The position numbers and the translations under genes are program-made. Positions 12,528 to 26,250 of a DNA stretch of 64,000 bases are shown one piece after another. Every line of letters begins with the position of its first letter. Position 1 is the first letter of the stretch. The notes under the pieces were generated by a model that searched no databases, was not told where the DNA came from, and was given only the letters and a program-made list of their open reading frames with translations. Origin of the DNA: Tricholomella constricta (Eukaryota > Basidiomycota > Agaricomycetes > Agaricales > Lyophyllaceae); NCBI GenBank assembly GCA_013368375.1, contig JAACJP010000023.1, forward strand, positions 124,001-188,000, written 5' to 3'.

Positions 12528-13161
12528 TACAGTCAACGTACTTGCTCTTAGTATCGCACCTGATCTGAGGATGCTGCTTTCGTACATGTCAGTATATTTA
12601 GATTCCTGAATTTTTCATCTTCATTCTGTTCAATCGAGGCGGCGAGACGGATAGAGGACGTTAGTTGCGACGACTGATCTACATTCATCTCCGTGGACCA
12701 CATACAGACGACGCTTTCTCTCCCAGGTAGTAATTCCGTTCTCCTTGTGGCTCCTCCTGCAATCTTTCATTACTCGTTGACATACTGGGACACGTGTTAT
12801 CGTGTCACACGTGCGTCTCCGTGCCTCCTGCATGTCTGGACATCATATGACTAGGCCAAACTTCGGCTGCGCGGTCGACCTGCGCCAGCTACTGCATGTG
12901 TCGCCAAATTCTCTTGTCTCCAGTTTTGATGAGCGATATCCGAGGTCACTCTGAAGAGCTTGTCCTTGTGGGCAAAGTGGCATGCAAAAACATCTTCATG
13001 TAGCTCATGTGTGTAGCTCGAGAGTCCTTTCTGCATGGCTGCTCTGTCTTGTGGTGAAGTACCGCATGGCCTGGCGTGTCTCTGGATGCTTAAAAACGAC
13101 ACTCCTTGGTGACCCGAGTCGTTAGCATTAGAAGGCTTCCCCCGCTGTGCTTTCCTGCGAG
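12528..13161. other. intergenic, no gene seen
   Basis: About 0.63 kb holding the CK2 3' UTR and the promoter of the first chitinase. Open minus frames here (12630-12833, 12851-13177) are not supported by any family or splice structure. Confidence 0.35.
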
Positions 13162-15455
13162 ATGCGATTCTTGGCACTCTTTGCTTCCGCTGCTTTTCTT
13201 CTCAAGTCTTCGGCCTTCGACAACAGCCGTTATGATAATGTACGTACCTAGTATACTTACCTTGAAATGAACCAATTCAACGTGCTTGTCGAGGTCGCTG
13301 TGTATGTGCATACGTCGAACTAAGGCAATGTTTTACCCATACCTCCCGACAGTTACTGGGGCCAAAATTCTTACGGCGCAGCTCACGGGACGGACACTGC
13401 CAACTTCCAGAAAAGGCTTTCATACTATTGCAATGTAATTTTCCGATTTTATCTCGGATTTTGGAGCTGACGTTCGACCTGTAGGACAACGCAATCGATG
13501 TATTCCCGGTCGCTTTTTTGAATGTCTTTTTCGGTACTGGTGGACTTCCATCCATCAATCTCGCCAATGTACGTCAGACATCTGTCGATTGTGACGAAAA
13601 GTTATTTTTTCTGAAGTTGTGGGTATAGATATGTAGCCCCTCGGATAATGGGACGTTTCCCGGCACCAACCTTGCCAACTGCGCATCTCTAGCTTCTGAC
13701 ATCAATGCCTGTCAGGCGAAAGGCAAGATCGTCACTATCAGCTTAGGGGGCGCTTCTGCCTCTACTGGGTTCCAGTCCGATAGTCAGGCTTCCACGTTTG
13801 CTCAAACTATCTGGGATCTCTTCCTTGGCGGCAGTTCTTCTACTCGTCCATTCGGAAGTGCGGTTCTTGATGGGTAATGCTTTCTCTTGCCCGTGTCGTT
13901 AGTGATCTCACGATCGATTTGTTAGGGTGGACCTTGACATCGAAGGTGGCGGTTCCGCCTACTATGCAACGTTCGTGAACAAGATTCGTTCACTTGCAAG
14001 TGGAGCTGGTAAAAAGTATCCTCAACTCTCATCGAAAACGATCTTCTGCTGATCAGTTCCGAAGATACTATGTTACTGCTGCTCCGCAGTGCGTCTTCCC
14101 TGACGGCGCGCTAGGCGCCGTCCTCAACGCGGCCAACTTTGACGCAGTCTATGGTGGGCTGCATTTCTGTATTTTAATCACAACTTACATGATCTCACGT
14201 TTGGCTTCTCAACAGTCCAGTGAGTATACAGCGAATCAATCGATACGTTGCTCATGGCAGTTCGTAGGTTCTATAACAACCCTTGTGGCCTCCAATCATT
14301 TGGTCAAGCCAATGTGAGGAATTGTCCACATTCGTCATTTTATTTATCTGACCCATGACAAGAACTGGAACTATGGGATTTGGTGAGGGATGGTCGACTC
14401 GCAGCTGACGATCTTCCTCACTTCCTCATCTGACCCTATTCATCGATATAGGGATAACTGGGCGCGTGTTACCAGCCCGAACAAGAATGTCAAGATATAC
14501 ATTGGTGCACCTGCATCGAGCTCGGCTGCAGGAAGTGGATACGTGAGCATCGCTACCTTAAAGAACATCGCTGGAGAGATGCGAAAGAGTTTCCCTTCAT
14601 TCGGCGGTGTCATGCTCTGGGACGCATCACAAGCTTATGGTAAATCACAAGCGCATCACATCACGCCCAAAATTCAAATATATCTTTCCAGCGAATAACC
14701 GCTACGACCTTGCGATCAAGAACGCCCTCGTCGCGGCGGGAGGAACTGGATTCACGTTCCCTTCTTGCAATGCACCAGCCTGGTCTTCCGGAACCAGTTA
14801 CACGGGAGGCTCAAAGGTGTCGTTCAATGGGTAATGTTTCCTGCTTCTCACCACTTTGAAGCATGGAATTGAAGTTTTGTCAGGTATATCTGGCAGGTGC
14901 GATCTTATCAGTTCTCAGTGGATCAAACGAAGCTGATAATCGGAGCTCGCAGGCTAAATGGTTTGCATCGTCCCAACCAGCACATAACCCCAGCGGTGAA
15001 TGGAGCGCAAGTAAGTAATAAAACCTCTACCGACGAATGAAAGTTCTCAAAGAGCGCAGTCAGCGCTTGTTCTGGGGCCGGGACGACGCCGACTTCGGGT
15101 GAAAGTTGCGCCGGAATTGCGGCTTGGTCCAGCACTGCTATATACACCGGAGGCGCTCAAGTCGTGTACAGGTAATATCCGGTTTCGCGTAGGATGCTTA
15201 TAATCTTGACTCCACCTTAGTTCTCACCTCTGGACGGCTCAATGGTGGACGCAAGGGGAGACTCCCGGAGGTATGTGACTCCGCACCCCGAGAGGCTTAT
15301 TATTCTCATCCACACAATCAGTCTCTTCCGTCTGGGTAGATAAGGGCACATGCACGTCCTTCCAGGCTATGAAAACTGTCCAATCAACAGAAGCCACCGG
15401 TGACAGCAAACCCGTTGTCTCCAAGACAAAGAATTCCCGATTCTTCAAGAGTTAG
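13162..15455 (+). CDS. secreted GH18 class III chitinase with two CBM5/12 modules
   Basis: An endo-type chitinase for cell-wall turnover or attack on foreign chitin, exported by a signal peptide (MRFLALFASAAFLLKSSA). Exons: 13162-13239, an 8-nt micro-exon 13294-13301, 13353-13434, 13485-13568, then further short exons. The splice yields DNVAVYWGQNSYGAAH, the class III start. The catalytic motif is DG-VDLDIEGG, split by an intron, with the Asp and Glu residues present; later blocks are ITAAPQC-like VTAAPQCVFPDG, a YNN motif and FGGVMLWDAS. Two chitin-binding modules follow: APAWSSGTSYTGGSKVSF and AAWSSTAIYTGGAQVVYSS, each with conserved Trp and Tyr. The stop follows SKTKNSRFFKS. The next gene downstream is a paralogue in the same orientation, so a tandem duplication is likely. 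Confidence 0.9.
13294..13301 (+). other. 8-nt micro-exon of chitinase 1
   Basis: GTCGCTGT is bounded by AG before and GTATGT after. Joined between ...GATAAT and TTACTGG it gives Asp-Asn-Val-Ala-Val-Tyr-Trp-Gly, the conserved family start. No other way to join the flanking exons keeps frame and supplies these residues. Confidence 0.75.
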
Positions 15456-15963
15456 AGAACACAAGGATAGTATCTACAATCTAAGCTATGTTTGTGTATT
15501 GTTCATCAATTGCCAGCTTGAAGTAAAGTGCCAGAGCGGCGCGATGGTTGTCTTGTCTTTTATAAACGATTATGTCTTTCGGGATGCTGGCTTGATTCTG
15601 AACGAGGTAATTTTATCGCAACCCCATGTGCTGTGGCCATGATCACGTACCCGAATCACGCGATGGGATTGCCGACAAAGCTGCCGACGTATCACAGCGC
15701 GAAGAATTCAAAGACGCTGAGAGAAGCAGGGGCAGGGTGCTCTGAACAGAGCCGCCGTCAAATACCTCACACTCACCTTCGACCACATGTTCCCACTGCG
15801 CATTTTACCCCCAATAATTTTTCGCGGACCTTGCTTTTCTCGGAAGGCACTAATCATTTTTCAAGGGACCCGCTGTCGACGTGTTCATCCCCGGAAGTCC
15901 CTTTCATGCCATATATATTTCCAGTGATGATTGCAAACAACTGTGCCCTTCCCCCCCCCTAAC
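15456..15963. other. intergenic between tandem chitinases
   Basis: About 0.5 kb. It should carry the terminator of the first chitinase and the promoter of the second. A nine-base C run lies directly before the second ATG (about 15952-15960). No gene is seen. Confidence 0.4.
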
Positions 15964-17838
<1,875 letters not shown>

Positions 17839-19013
17839 ACTCCTGAAGACCAGCTACGACGATGACAAAAGCGATACTTATGTATTTATAGAGACCATTT
17901 ATGAAATCCTCCCCCATGTATATGACGATCTACCTCCGCGCTTGAAATTTCAAGACACCAAATGTAAGAACTCACATTACGAAGTATAACGGAAATATAC
18001 TCGTTGTTTTCCCAAACTTTGAATGCCGGGTTTGATTTCCAGATCGACCGACCATCGCTCTGCCAAGAGGCGACGTGTACGTGGATGGATTAATGCCGCA
18101 CCATCGCCGGGCGGACGAACCTCCAGGCTCTCAGACATGTACTCACTGGAGATATCAACGCGGCGTACTTGAAGCCAATAGTTTTTGCCCGCATTTAAAT
18201 TGAAGACACCCCTCGTAAATGCCAAGTACCATGATCCCCGCACTAAGAACAGCCGGGCCCGGAGTGAGGGGCCTGACGTACTAGCATCTTGTGGCTCAGT
18301 GTGACTTTATGTATATAAATACACGCGACCAGCTCCGAATTATGAAAGAGCGAATTGTTGCGTGCCAGACCGATGCGAATTGTGGAACGATCGACGAAGC
18401 GGTCTGGAAGCGGTCATACATTACACACGTACGCGCAAGCGGTAAGACTGAAGCTTGATGGTGCAAAGAACAGCCAGCATGGGTAGTTTATCCAGGCTGG
18501 CATTGCCGAAACTTGCCCGAGCGCGTCATGCAGAGCTTCCGCGCGTTTATGGACCATGGCAGGATAAGAACACGTACACACGCATGCTTAATCGAACGCG
18601 AAGGTTGGACTGGCACAAGCAGCCAGTTTTAACCCTGTGAAGATCTTTCATGTCACCATGCCTGCGACTGGCTTGGCAATGCGAGACGGTGTGAGCCTAC
18701 AAATTATGACAACGTGTCCGACACACGATGTGGTGCAAGAGAGGACCTTAGATGCAAGGTCAAGGGAAGGAACTGATGCGGTGACTCCGGTGCTCTCGGA
18801 GCTCGCACGATCTCAATAGCTGGAAAAATACAAAAAAACTTCTATCTAGGTGGCGATGAGGTAACGACAAAGCATGTATCAGCCAGGAATAGCCTCTGGG
18901 ATGACACACGAATGGCTTCAAGGCTCCAGAAGGTTTGAAGAGAGAGTGGGTCAAATCACAGAGGGTCATAGGCGGCGAGAACATGTTAAGAGCCCTGCTT
19001 AGTTCGAGGGCGC
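17839..19013. other. intergenic, no gene seen
   Basis: About 1.2 kb between the 3' ends of chitinase 2 (+) and the exonuclease gene (-). This is long for a convergent pair in this window. The short frames at 17977-18243, 18455-18640 and 18637-18984 have no recognisable content. A tRNA or transposon was looked for by eye and not found. Confidence 0.35.
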
Positions 19014-20482
19014 CTACGGCGAAGACGCGTGCCCCGCGTCTGGGCCTACTTGCGCATTATCCGTCGGGATATATTGAGGAAATGCGCGAGCCGGTGCATT
19101 GACAGATGGTTGTATGGTCTCCGCAAGAAAAAGACCCGAGCGTGTAGGAAAGTTGCCAGGATAAGGATGCGCGCCATGATTAGACGCTGATGTTTCCCCG
19201 GTTGCTGGCGGTGGGAGGTAGTGAGACCAAGGATGTCGCCGTGGAGTTGAAAGGTAGCTTGATGACGAATGTACGTCAGCTGATTTTCGCGAAGGAAAAT
19301 ATTGCTGAGAGCCAGAGATCAACGGCGTTGAATGGATTGTAGGCTCTGTGGTGCCGGAGAAGGTGAGATAGTTCGGTGCAGAACCCGATACCGTGGCACT
19401 GGTAGTGGTAGAAGCAGCAACCCTAGCCCGAAGGGCGGCTCTTCTAAGGTCCCGGGCGGTGGGCGGTTTCGGTGGCTTTGGAGGTGGTGGTGGGCCAGGA
19501 TCATAGTCGGGATTATAGCAATTCCAGTGCATGCCAGTCGGCTCACAAAGCCTGCCCCTGACAGCGTCAAAGGTATAATATACTGGTTTCGGGGCATTCT
19601 CCATGGCATTGGCCATGGCAATGAGTCGCTCATAGATGACAAAGCCAGAGTGCGCGTCATTGGCGGCATCTGCATCGTAAGAACGTAAGGACTAGATGCG
19701 GGTGTCGATGTGGAACAAACGAACGGACATTCGATCTGCCGAGATGTTAAATCGCCTTCCCAATTGCTGCGCGAAGTTTTATCTTTGGGTAAAGCAAGGT
19801 TTTCATACACCTCGATAAGCCGAGCAAGACCTAATGGATTGTTATATTTGCCTTTCCACCGCGCATTGTCTACGCAGCGGGCGAGTAAAGACAGATCAAC
19901 GCAATTACGGGTCGATACTCCCCAGTCCTTGTAGAGCTTTATGACATCGCCTGAGGAACACCGAAATGAGTCGAAGATGCAGAGACAACGAGACAAAGGC
20001 GGCCTGACTCTGAATAGCAACACCGGCTTTTACGAAATCGGGACTCTCCAAAAAATCCCTGAGCTTCTCAGGGAATTCTAAAATTACATGGGGGTTTCAA
20101 CACGACACCTGAAGCGCAGAGATACCGGAGCAAGGAAAGAGATGGACAAGGCATTACCTTGCATGGCGCTAATTTGAATGAGAAGAATGGTATTCCTGTT
20201 AGCAAGCTGAACCACGGCGACAGGATTCTCGGGGGTGTTTTTCGTAAAAGTGGGCTTCCATTCTAGATCAAAGCCTACAGGACCACTGAGGGTGGCGAGA
20301 TGTGGGTTTGCCTGGTCGGGATCGCGAATGTAATGGAGGGTAGCATTAGGACTCAGATTTAGCCAGGAGTAGGGGACAAGGGAGGGCGCTGTGGCCATGA
20401 GAGTTGGTGGCTTCCAATGATGGAGTTTCAACGAACTGTCTTTACTTAAGGGAATGTGGCGAACCACGGTAGCGCCAAGCAC
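19014..20482 (-). CDS. DEDDy 3'-5' exonuclease (Werner-exonuclease-like)
   Basis: A RNase H-fold 3'-5' exonuclease acting on DNA or RNA ends. The three motifs of the DnaQ superfamily are present after splicing: ExoI GPVGFDLEWKP (Asp and Glu), ExoII GDVIKLYKDWG followed by NCVDLSLLAR, and ExoIII Y-AANDAHSG (Tyr and Asp, completed across an intron). It therefore belongs to the DEDDy class like the WRN exonuclease domain and should be active. There is no helicase part. The ~150-residue C-terminal half starts with a polyproline run (PGPPPPPKPPKPPT) and is disordered. At least three introns are used. The first ATG is at 20482; the in-frame ATG at 20398 (MATAPSLVPYSW) also fits. Its biological substrate is unknown. 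Confidence 0.8.
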
Positions 20483-20883
20483 CGTGCGAACAGATCAAAT
20501 TTAGCTCTCATCCTATTGGCTGCTATTTGGGGCACGGGTCCAGCAGCTGTCACACCTGGGTCACACCCTTCGCAGACCAAGCCGCCAAGGCAAGTTGCTT
20601 TGCTTCAGTTCCGTCTTCCAAGGCCATCCTCGACGTCCGACGAACCCCATTTCATCTGATTCTCCTCCTTTCTCTTCCCGGGCATGTCCATAATGCGTTA
20701 CAGCTACCGGGCGCCTCATCGCCAGCGCTAACTTGGCCCCGAACCCATCTAAAATAGCTCAATGAATGGATGGTCTTGGCAAAAAAGCTTGGATGTTCAC
20801 AAAAATAGGTTTGTGTCCAGGACATAAGAGCGACCTCTGGGCAACCTTTCAATTCTTGGCCCCATCTATTTTCTCTGCTCCCC

Positions 20884-21715
20884 ATGAGCTCCGTATCCTC
20901 CCCGACACTGGACTCCCCCACCCCTCGTAATCCCGACGACTTCAAGCAACTGGTCACGACTGCCTTCTCCGTCATTGAACAGGTCAGTCATTCATCTATC
21001 GTGCCCCACATTTGGTTCTCAGTGTTCGAAATAGGCTCCTCCCCCAACCCTCCGGGAAATACTGACCGCATACCGTGCTAAAGGTGATGGAGACCGCGAT
21101 ATGCTCCTTGCTATGCTAAATGCCAAAACTGCTGAGGACCAGGTTGGTGGCTTGTCGTTTTTCCTGAGTTGAACACCGACTTCCTCTCAATAGCGTATAG
21201 CCTCTGTTGCGTCACTTCAGCGAACTTTGCTGGAGGTTTATCAGGCTCCACGACAACAGAGCGTCCAATACCCACCGCCGCCGCCACATATCATGAATGA
21301 CAGTCATCACTACCCAACCCCAAGCTTTGTGCAATCACCCCGCCTCTGTGATAAAAAACCCAGGCGCCAACACCACCAGCCACATCACCACCATCTATCA
21401 TCTGGCAGTCGATCACCACCTCGCGTTCGCCATCATGCCAACCTGCCTCCAATGAGAGATGTGCAAATGTATCAACATGAGCATTTTCCTCGAAAACGCC
21501 ACCGTTCCTCTCTCTCTCCTCCTTCCCCTCGCGGATACGAAGTGCGCCCCAATCCTCAACCCAGTTCCCAGCGTGACCACTTACCGCCTTCCCCGTATTC
21601 TTCTTCTGGAAGGAGTGACTCTGCGGAGTACTCGCCTCGCTCTCGGGCTTCAATGGCCATCGGCTCGCTGCTTTCATCCGGCCCAAGCCAAGAGGCAAAC
21701 GGGGATGATCTATGA
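20884..21715 (+). CDS. conserved hypothetical protein, His/Pro-rich
   Basis: I join three exons: 20884-20982 (MSSVSSPTLDSPTPRNPDDF...), a middle exon from about 21036 reading APPPTLREILTAYRAKGDGD then RDMLLAMLNAKTAEDQ, and a last exon from about 21194 reading RIASVASLQRTLLEVYQ. The ordered part is a ~60-residue helical segment. The rest is disordered with poly-Pro, poly-His (HHQPHHHHL) and an Arg-rich Ser/Pro stretch (PRKRHRSSLSPPSPRG) that could act as a nuclear signal. A short helical bundle followed by a disordered basic tail suggests a nuclear regulator, but I cannot assign a function. It is divergent from the exonuclease gene with 401 bases between starts. Confidence 0.6.
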
Positions 21716-22367
21716 AACACCCACACATTCATATGTCGCTACCTCACACGAGATCCGGGTCCGTACCACACCCACCGACCCATCCATTCTTGCCGTCGCT
21801 TTCCATTTTTAATGATTTATTTTAGCTGTAGTTGTACACTACCTGTCACCCTTGTTACACTACCACCATTACACAGCATGTACATAATTGGTTCCCCGGA
21901 CGTCGTCGAAGTCGTTTCTTGCGCACGTGTACATTTTAGCAGCCATGCGAATACGATACCCACTGGTCGTGTGTGTACATCTCTTAGAGGCGCCCAGACT
22001 CCTCAGCAGTGCGGGAACTTCGGACTCGCTAACTTAGCCAGACGCTTGGCCTCGAACATGTGTCCAAATGCCCAAGGAAGGGGCGCTTGGCGTCAGGTTA
22101 ATTACAGAGCAAAATCAGTCATATGCATCAACCGTTACAGGATAGATCCACACGTCCAACATTTCAACGGACAGGTCCCTATTTTTGTATTACTGGGCGT
22201 GATGGCGAATGTATGGTTCCGAGGTTTCGTTTCGGGGATCCGGTTCGGACCGCCTTCTAGTCGTGATGCTATAAATAGAACTCCATGTGCCACTCACGTG
22301 ACACGCGCGATGCGTTGTTTGGTTTTGATGTGCAGCGCCTTGTCAATGTCCGTGAAGGGAAACAACC
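21716..22367. other. intergenic, no gene seen
   Basis: About 0.65 kb between two plus-strand genes. It must contain the promoter of the RING-finger gene; a CACGTGACAC sequence lies about 70 bases before its ATG. No coding content is recognised. Confidence 0.35.
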
Positions 22368-23960
22368 ATGTCTGACGATGAGTTCGACGTTATCCCGGAT
22401 GAGTTTGCTGGTGTTGAGGGCATTAACTGGGATGAGCTGTTATCGGCTCCACCACCATCCTCGAGTGTCGATGCTCCACAGGATGAGGCCACAAACCATG
22501 AGGCTGTTGACGTACCTGGAGCCCGATCACCAAGTTCATCGACACAGTATTCGTGTGACGACGAAGAGTTGGACCCTGCTTTCTTTGTGGAACTGGATAC
22601 GTTGGAGAAGAACATCTTACAAGCAGAAGCTGGACCGTCCAGGGTTTCTGGTGTGTTTCGAGTTTACAACCAAATGTGATGCCTCCACAGATTGACTTTT
22701 GCGCATATAGCGGCACTGAACACGCGTGTTTCTGGTGACTCTGAATCAGGTGAGCATCCACGCTTCTTGGCTAGAAGTCACGGAATGAATGAATCTTACC
22801 AGCACTGCCAGACGATGGTGGTAAGTGACTTGCCCTGTGGCCCAAACCTATCCTCACCTTTATTTCAAGCCTCGGGTTCCCACCTTCAGTCGAGAACTCT
22901 TATCAATCATTCCCATTTCTTCTCTAGTACGTGGCCGAGATCCTGGAAGCTAGTGACAGAAACGAACTGAAGGGTGAACCTAATATTAGACACTGTCGAA
23001 ACCTCGCGGCCTCCAGCTTCATCTTCAGCCCGTATGTTCATGCCCCAAACCCTGCTCACGGGGAATCAACCTTATGTACTGACCACCCTGATCTTGACAG
23101 TTCAATCTTCTAAGACGGACGGACGTGATGACCATGATTCTGCACTGCAGACATTGCTAAAGAGACCCCGATCTAAATCCCCACGCGCCAAAGCTCATTC
23201 GCCGAACAAGAAGGGCAAGGGTAAAGCTCAAGGAAATGAGGGTGTATTACAAGTTCTGTCAGGCTTTGAGGACGAGCTGACATGTCCTATGTACGTCCCA
23301 AGCACATTCCCATGGGTCATGCACGTTCACATATTTGTTCTCGTAGATGTTCTGATATCTTGTCAGTCATCCAGGTTGTTCCACGTATCTATTTGATACT
23401 GAAGTTTCTTCAGCGTTGCGGCGCATCTCGGCAACCCCTGCGGGCACAGCTTCTGTGGTGAATGTGGCTGGAACTGGGAAATGAAATGCATCAAAGGTGG
23501 GAAAGTGAGTACCGGGCCGTTTGTCCTTTCTGAAAGTCTAATGACTGTGCTCCGCGTGTAGACAAACAATTGCCCGACTTGCCGCACGGAGCTATCAAGA
23601 GAGACGCCCATGATACCCAACTTCTCAATGGATAGCACCGTCGAGAAGCACATTGCTGCGCTGGGCCAGAGTGGAATTGCAGAGTGGAAGCCTGGTGGGA
23701 GCAAGCACAAAGAGTGGATCTCCCGGAAGGAGTAAGTGTGATTCTCAAGTTTTGAGCCGAGACTGGAATGTTCATCCTCGTGTAGACAATGGAAGAAGGG
23801 CGCAGCTGAGAGGGCTAAGGCTGAGATGAAGCCCAAACAGTTCATTTACATGGCACTGGATTTATCGACGAGTGATGATGAGGCTGAGGAGGCGGATGTA
23901 GTAGCACGGCCCCGGGGCCAGTGGGCGATGAGACGCGCGCGTCGACGGTGGCGCGCGTGA
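22368..23960 (+). CDS. RING-finger protein, probable E3 ubiquitin ligase
   Basis: An acidic N-terminal region (MSDDEFDVIPDEFAGVEGIN) is followed by a basic linker (KRPRSKSPRAKAHSPNKKGK, likely nuclear) and a C3HC4 RING. After splicing across three introns the RING reads CPICSDIFVAAHLGNPCGHS then FCGECGWNW...C and NNCPTCRTEL, so all eight zinc ligands are present. An acidic and then Arg-rich C terminus (MRRARRRWRA) ends at 23960. It probably passes ubiquitin to nuclear substrates, but partners are unknown. The following gene begins only 18 or 66 bases downstream on the same strand, an unusually tight spacing for this genome. Confidence 0.8.
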
Positions 23961-23978
23961 CTTGGTGTACGATACTAG

Positions 23979-23988
23979 ATGACGTCAT
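23979..23988. promoter_or_regulatory. CRE-like palindrome ATGACGTCAT
   Basis: A perfect 10-base palindrome containing TGACGTCA, the site bound by ATF/CREB bZIP factors. It overlaps the first possible ATG of the next gene and lies 39 bases before the second in-frame ATG at 24027. This favours 24027 as the true start with the palindrome in the promoter. Confidence 0.35.
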
Positions 23989-25963
23989 CCAACCAACGTT
24001 GTCTCCCACATCCCTCCTTGCTTTGCATGCTTATCGCCTTCAGCCCCGCCCTCCTCGACGCCGTCCATGTTTCTGTCCCCGTAGGAGCTCTGCTTCCCGA
24101 CGAAACGACCGCAGTTCTCAATTTTACGGCGACGCTAAACCTTGCCGACTACGACGAGCTCCAACAAAGTGGCGGGAGAATACAGCTTTGGTCAAACGTC
24201 CCGTCTGAGAGCGCGACCACCTCGTCAGCCGGGGGTTGGGCCTCGTGTGACTTTCAGGAGACGACGATTCCAACCTTCGCTGATGTCAGCGACTCGACGG
24301 TCGAGGTTTTTCTAGGTGATCTACGCCAGCATGATGCAGAATACCCTGGGCAACACGTTCTCTCGCTCGTGCTTTGTGCTCCACTTGCCAACAACGGTCA
24401 GTCGCGCTTTGCATTCACGTATCGCATCGTGTATCCCGATGGGGAGATAAGGTGGCTAGGCACCTTTGGGCAGAACGGGACGCTTGTCATTGAGGGTGTG
24501 GTCAGTGATCCCGCGCTCGTGCTGACGGAGGGGTGGATGCCCAGGGACAACGGTTATGTGTGGAAGGGTGTGGGCGCGGAGCGCCCATTGGACTTGAACG
24601 TGCTCAGGCTAGTGAAGCCAGCTGATTACGCCGTTTTAGCACTGGATGGAGACGTGTGAGCTCCTTTCCGATAATCGCCTTGTGGGATCGCGGTGCTAAC
24701 GCCTGAATGACATGTAGTGCAGGCAAATCGTCCCTGGCATTCCTCGTACCGCGGCTTGCACCACACGCTGTATACATCCCTCCGACCTACGTTCTATGCG
24801 CATCCTCGGACGCCACGATCGCCGTCCTTTCAAAGGGTATTATCACCGGCTCTGGAACTGGCTCGCTGCTTTTGAAACCCCTTCAGTCTCACCAGCACGG
24901 ACTCAGGGCCATTGCGGAGAGTATCTTGGCCCACTGCTCCACAGAGCGCGTGCAGGCGACGGCGCTCTATAAAGATGCGGGGCGTTTAATCGTCGCTTCA
25001 AGGGGTACTTGTTCCATCCAAGGCATTGTTGTTTCTACCTCTCCACATCGCGTTAAAGCACGACTCCTGCTTCCGCTTGACACACTCTCAGCGCTCCTTC
25101 CTGCCTACCCGACTCCGTTCGCGATTTTCTCGCCTCAAAGCCGAAATGTCCATTTCATTTCAGATCCATCTACACAAAACATCGCTTTTACCGGCTGCGG
25201 GCCTTTTGTCCTGAGCCCTATCCTCGATCTCAAGGATGAGGCATGCCAGGCATCCATTTTAAGTGCCTTCACGTCTGCGCGCCCTGCCGAGGATGATTCG
25301 GTGATCCTACCTACGCCCCCGCCGTCCCCGCAACTAGCACATTTCCCCACGTTCAACGGTGCCTCCTTCAGCCCTTCTGGATCCGTGCCCCTGCATGAGA
25401 GTGGTGTTGCACGGGGTCAGCCCAGTGCTCCCGAATCACAGAAGAAAGAACGGGATCGAGGAATCGCCGAGGGCCAGGTGATGCCACCAGTCCAGGGGGT
25501 TCAGGCACTATTCGCACAGTTACAGCAGCTGGTTGGGGTCGCGTTCTTTGCAGTGATGACCGTGTTCAAGCTGTTATTTGGAAAGCTCGAGCATGAGCGT
25601 GAGCCTGGGGATGAGGGTGATTCTGTAGCAGGCGCCCATGCCTTGGATGAAAAACAGGGAGGGTCCACTGATGACGAAGATGACGAAGCTTACGCGGCCC
25701 TGAACCTGGCGTCGTCCCAGGCTCCCGTCGATGCCCGTGGTTCTGGTGTTTCGTTCGTGGTGGATATCAGTAATGGAGCTGCCGTCCTGGCGTTGCGCAG
25801 TGTGTCTGCGGCGAGAGATGGCTTTGCTGGAGCTGTTGTGATGGAAATGGGCGGGCAACGCGTCGATGTCAAGGAGACGCGGCTCGAGAGTGGAGTTTCG
25901 CTGTTCGAATTCAATGGCGGTGATGGAGGAAGAGTCCGGATTTCATACACGCCTTGGAAATAA
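23979..25963 (+). CDS. unrecognised secreted or membrane protein, conserved-looking
   Basis: Two exons, 23979-24655 and from about 24719, are joined across one intron (GTGAGC...GTAG). An ATG at 24027 gives MLIAFSPALLDAVHVSVPVG, a more natural start than 23979. The first third is beta-rich, with the blocks TAVLNFTATLNLADYDELQ and FAFTYRIVYPDGEIRWLGTF. A middle region is Ser/Pro-rich. A hydrophobic helix, QQLVGVAFFAVMTVFKLLFG, could span a membrane. A last domain, VDISNGAAVLALRSVSAARD through LFEFNGGDGGRVRISYTPWK, again looks beta-rich. It is not similar to any family I know. The lack of stops over 1.9 kb and the coherent splice make it a real gene. Confidence 0.65.
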
Positions 25964-26250
25964 TAACAGTGGATACTACGGTTCTTTGGTTTTTCCCAGT
26001 CTGGTCTCTGCATGGATTTTGAATGTATTATGCACGTCTTGATGTCTGTATTACTCTTGATTGTACAACACGAAGTACTTTTGCGGACTCCGGTTTACAA
26101 GTCGTCATCGTCACTTCTTCGTCCGGGTTGCGGGTCGTTCTGGATGCCAAACCTGGAGACGGACTGCGCAACGAGATCGTCAAGCATTTCCTGAGGTAGT
26201 GCGTACTCCGATCCCCGGACGGCTATCGCATATGCAGCTAATGGCAACGG
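25964..26250. other. convergent intergenic spacer
   Basis: About 290 bases between the stops of the unknown gene and TRAX; both 3' UTRs must lie here. Nothing else is visible. Confidence 0.35.
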
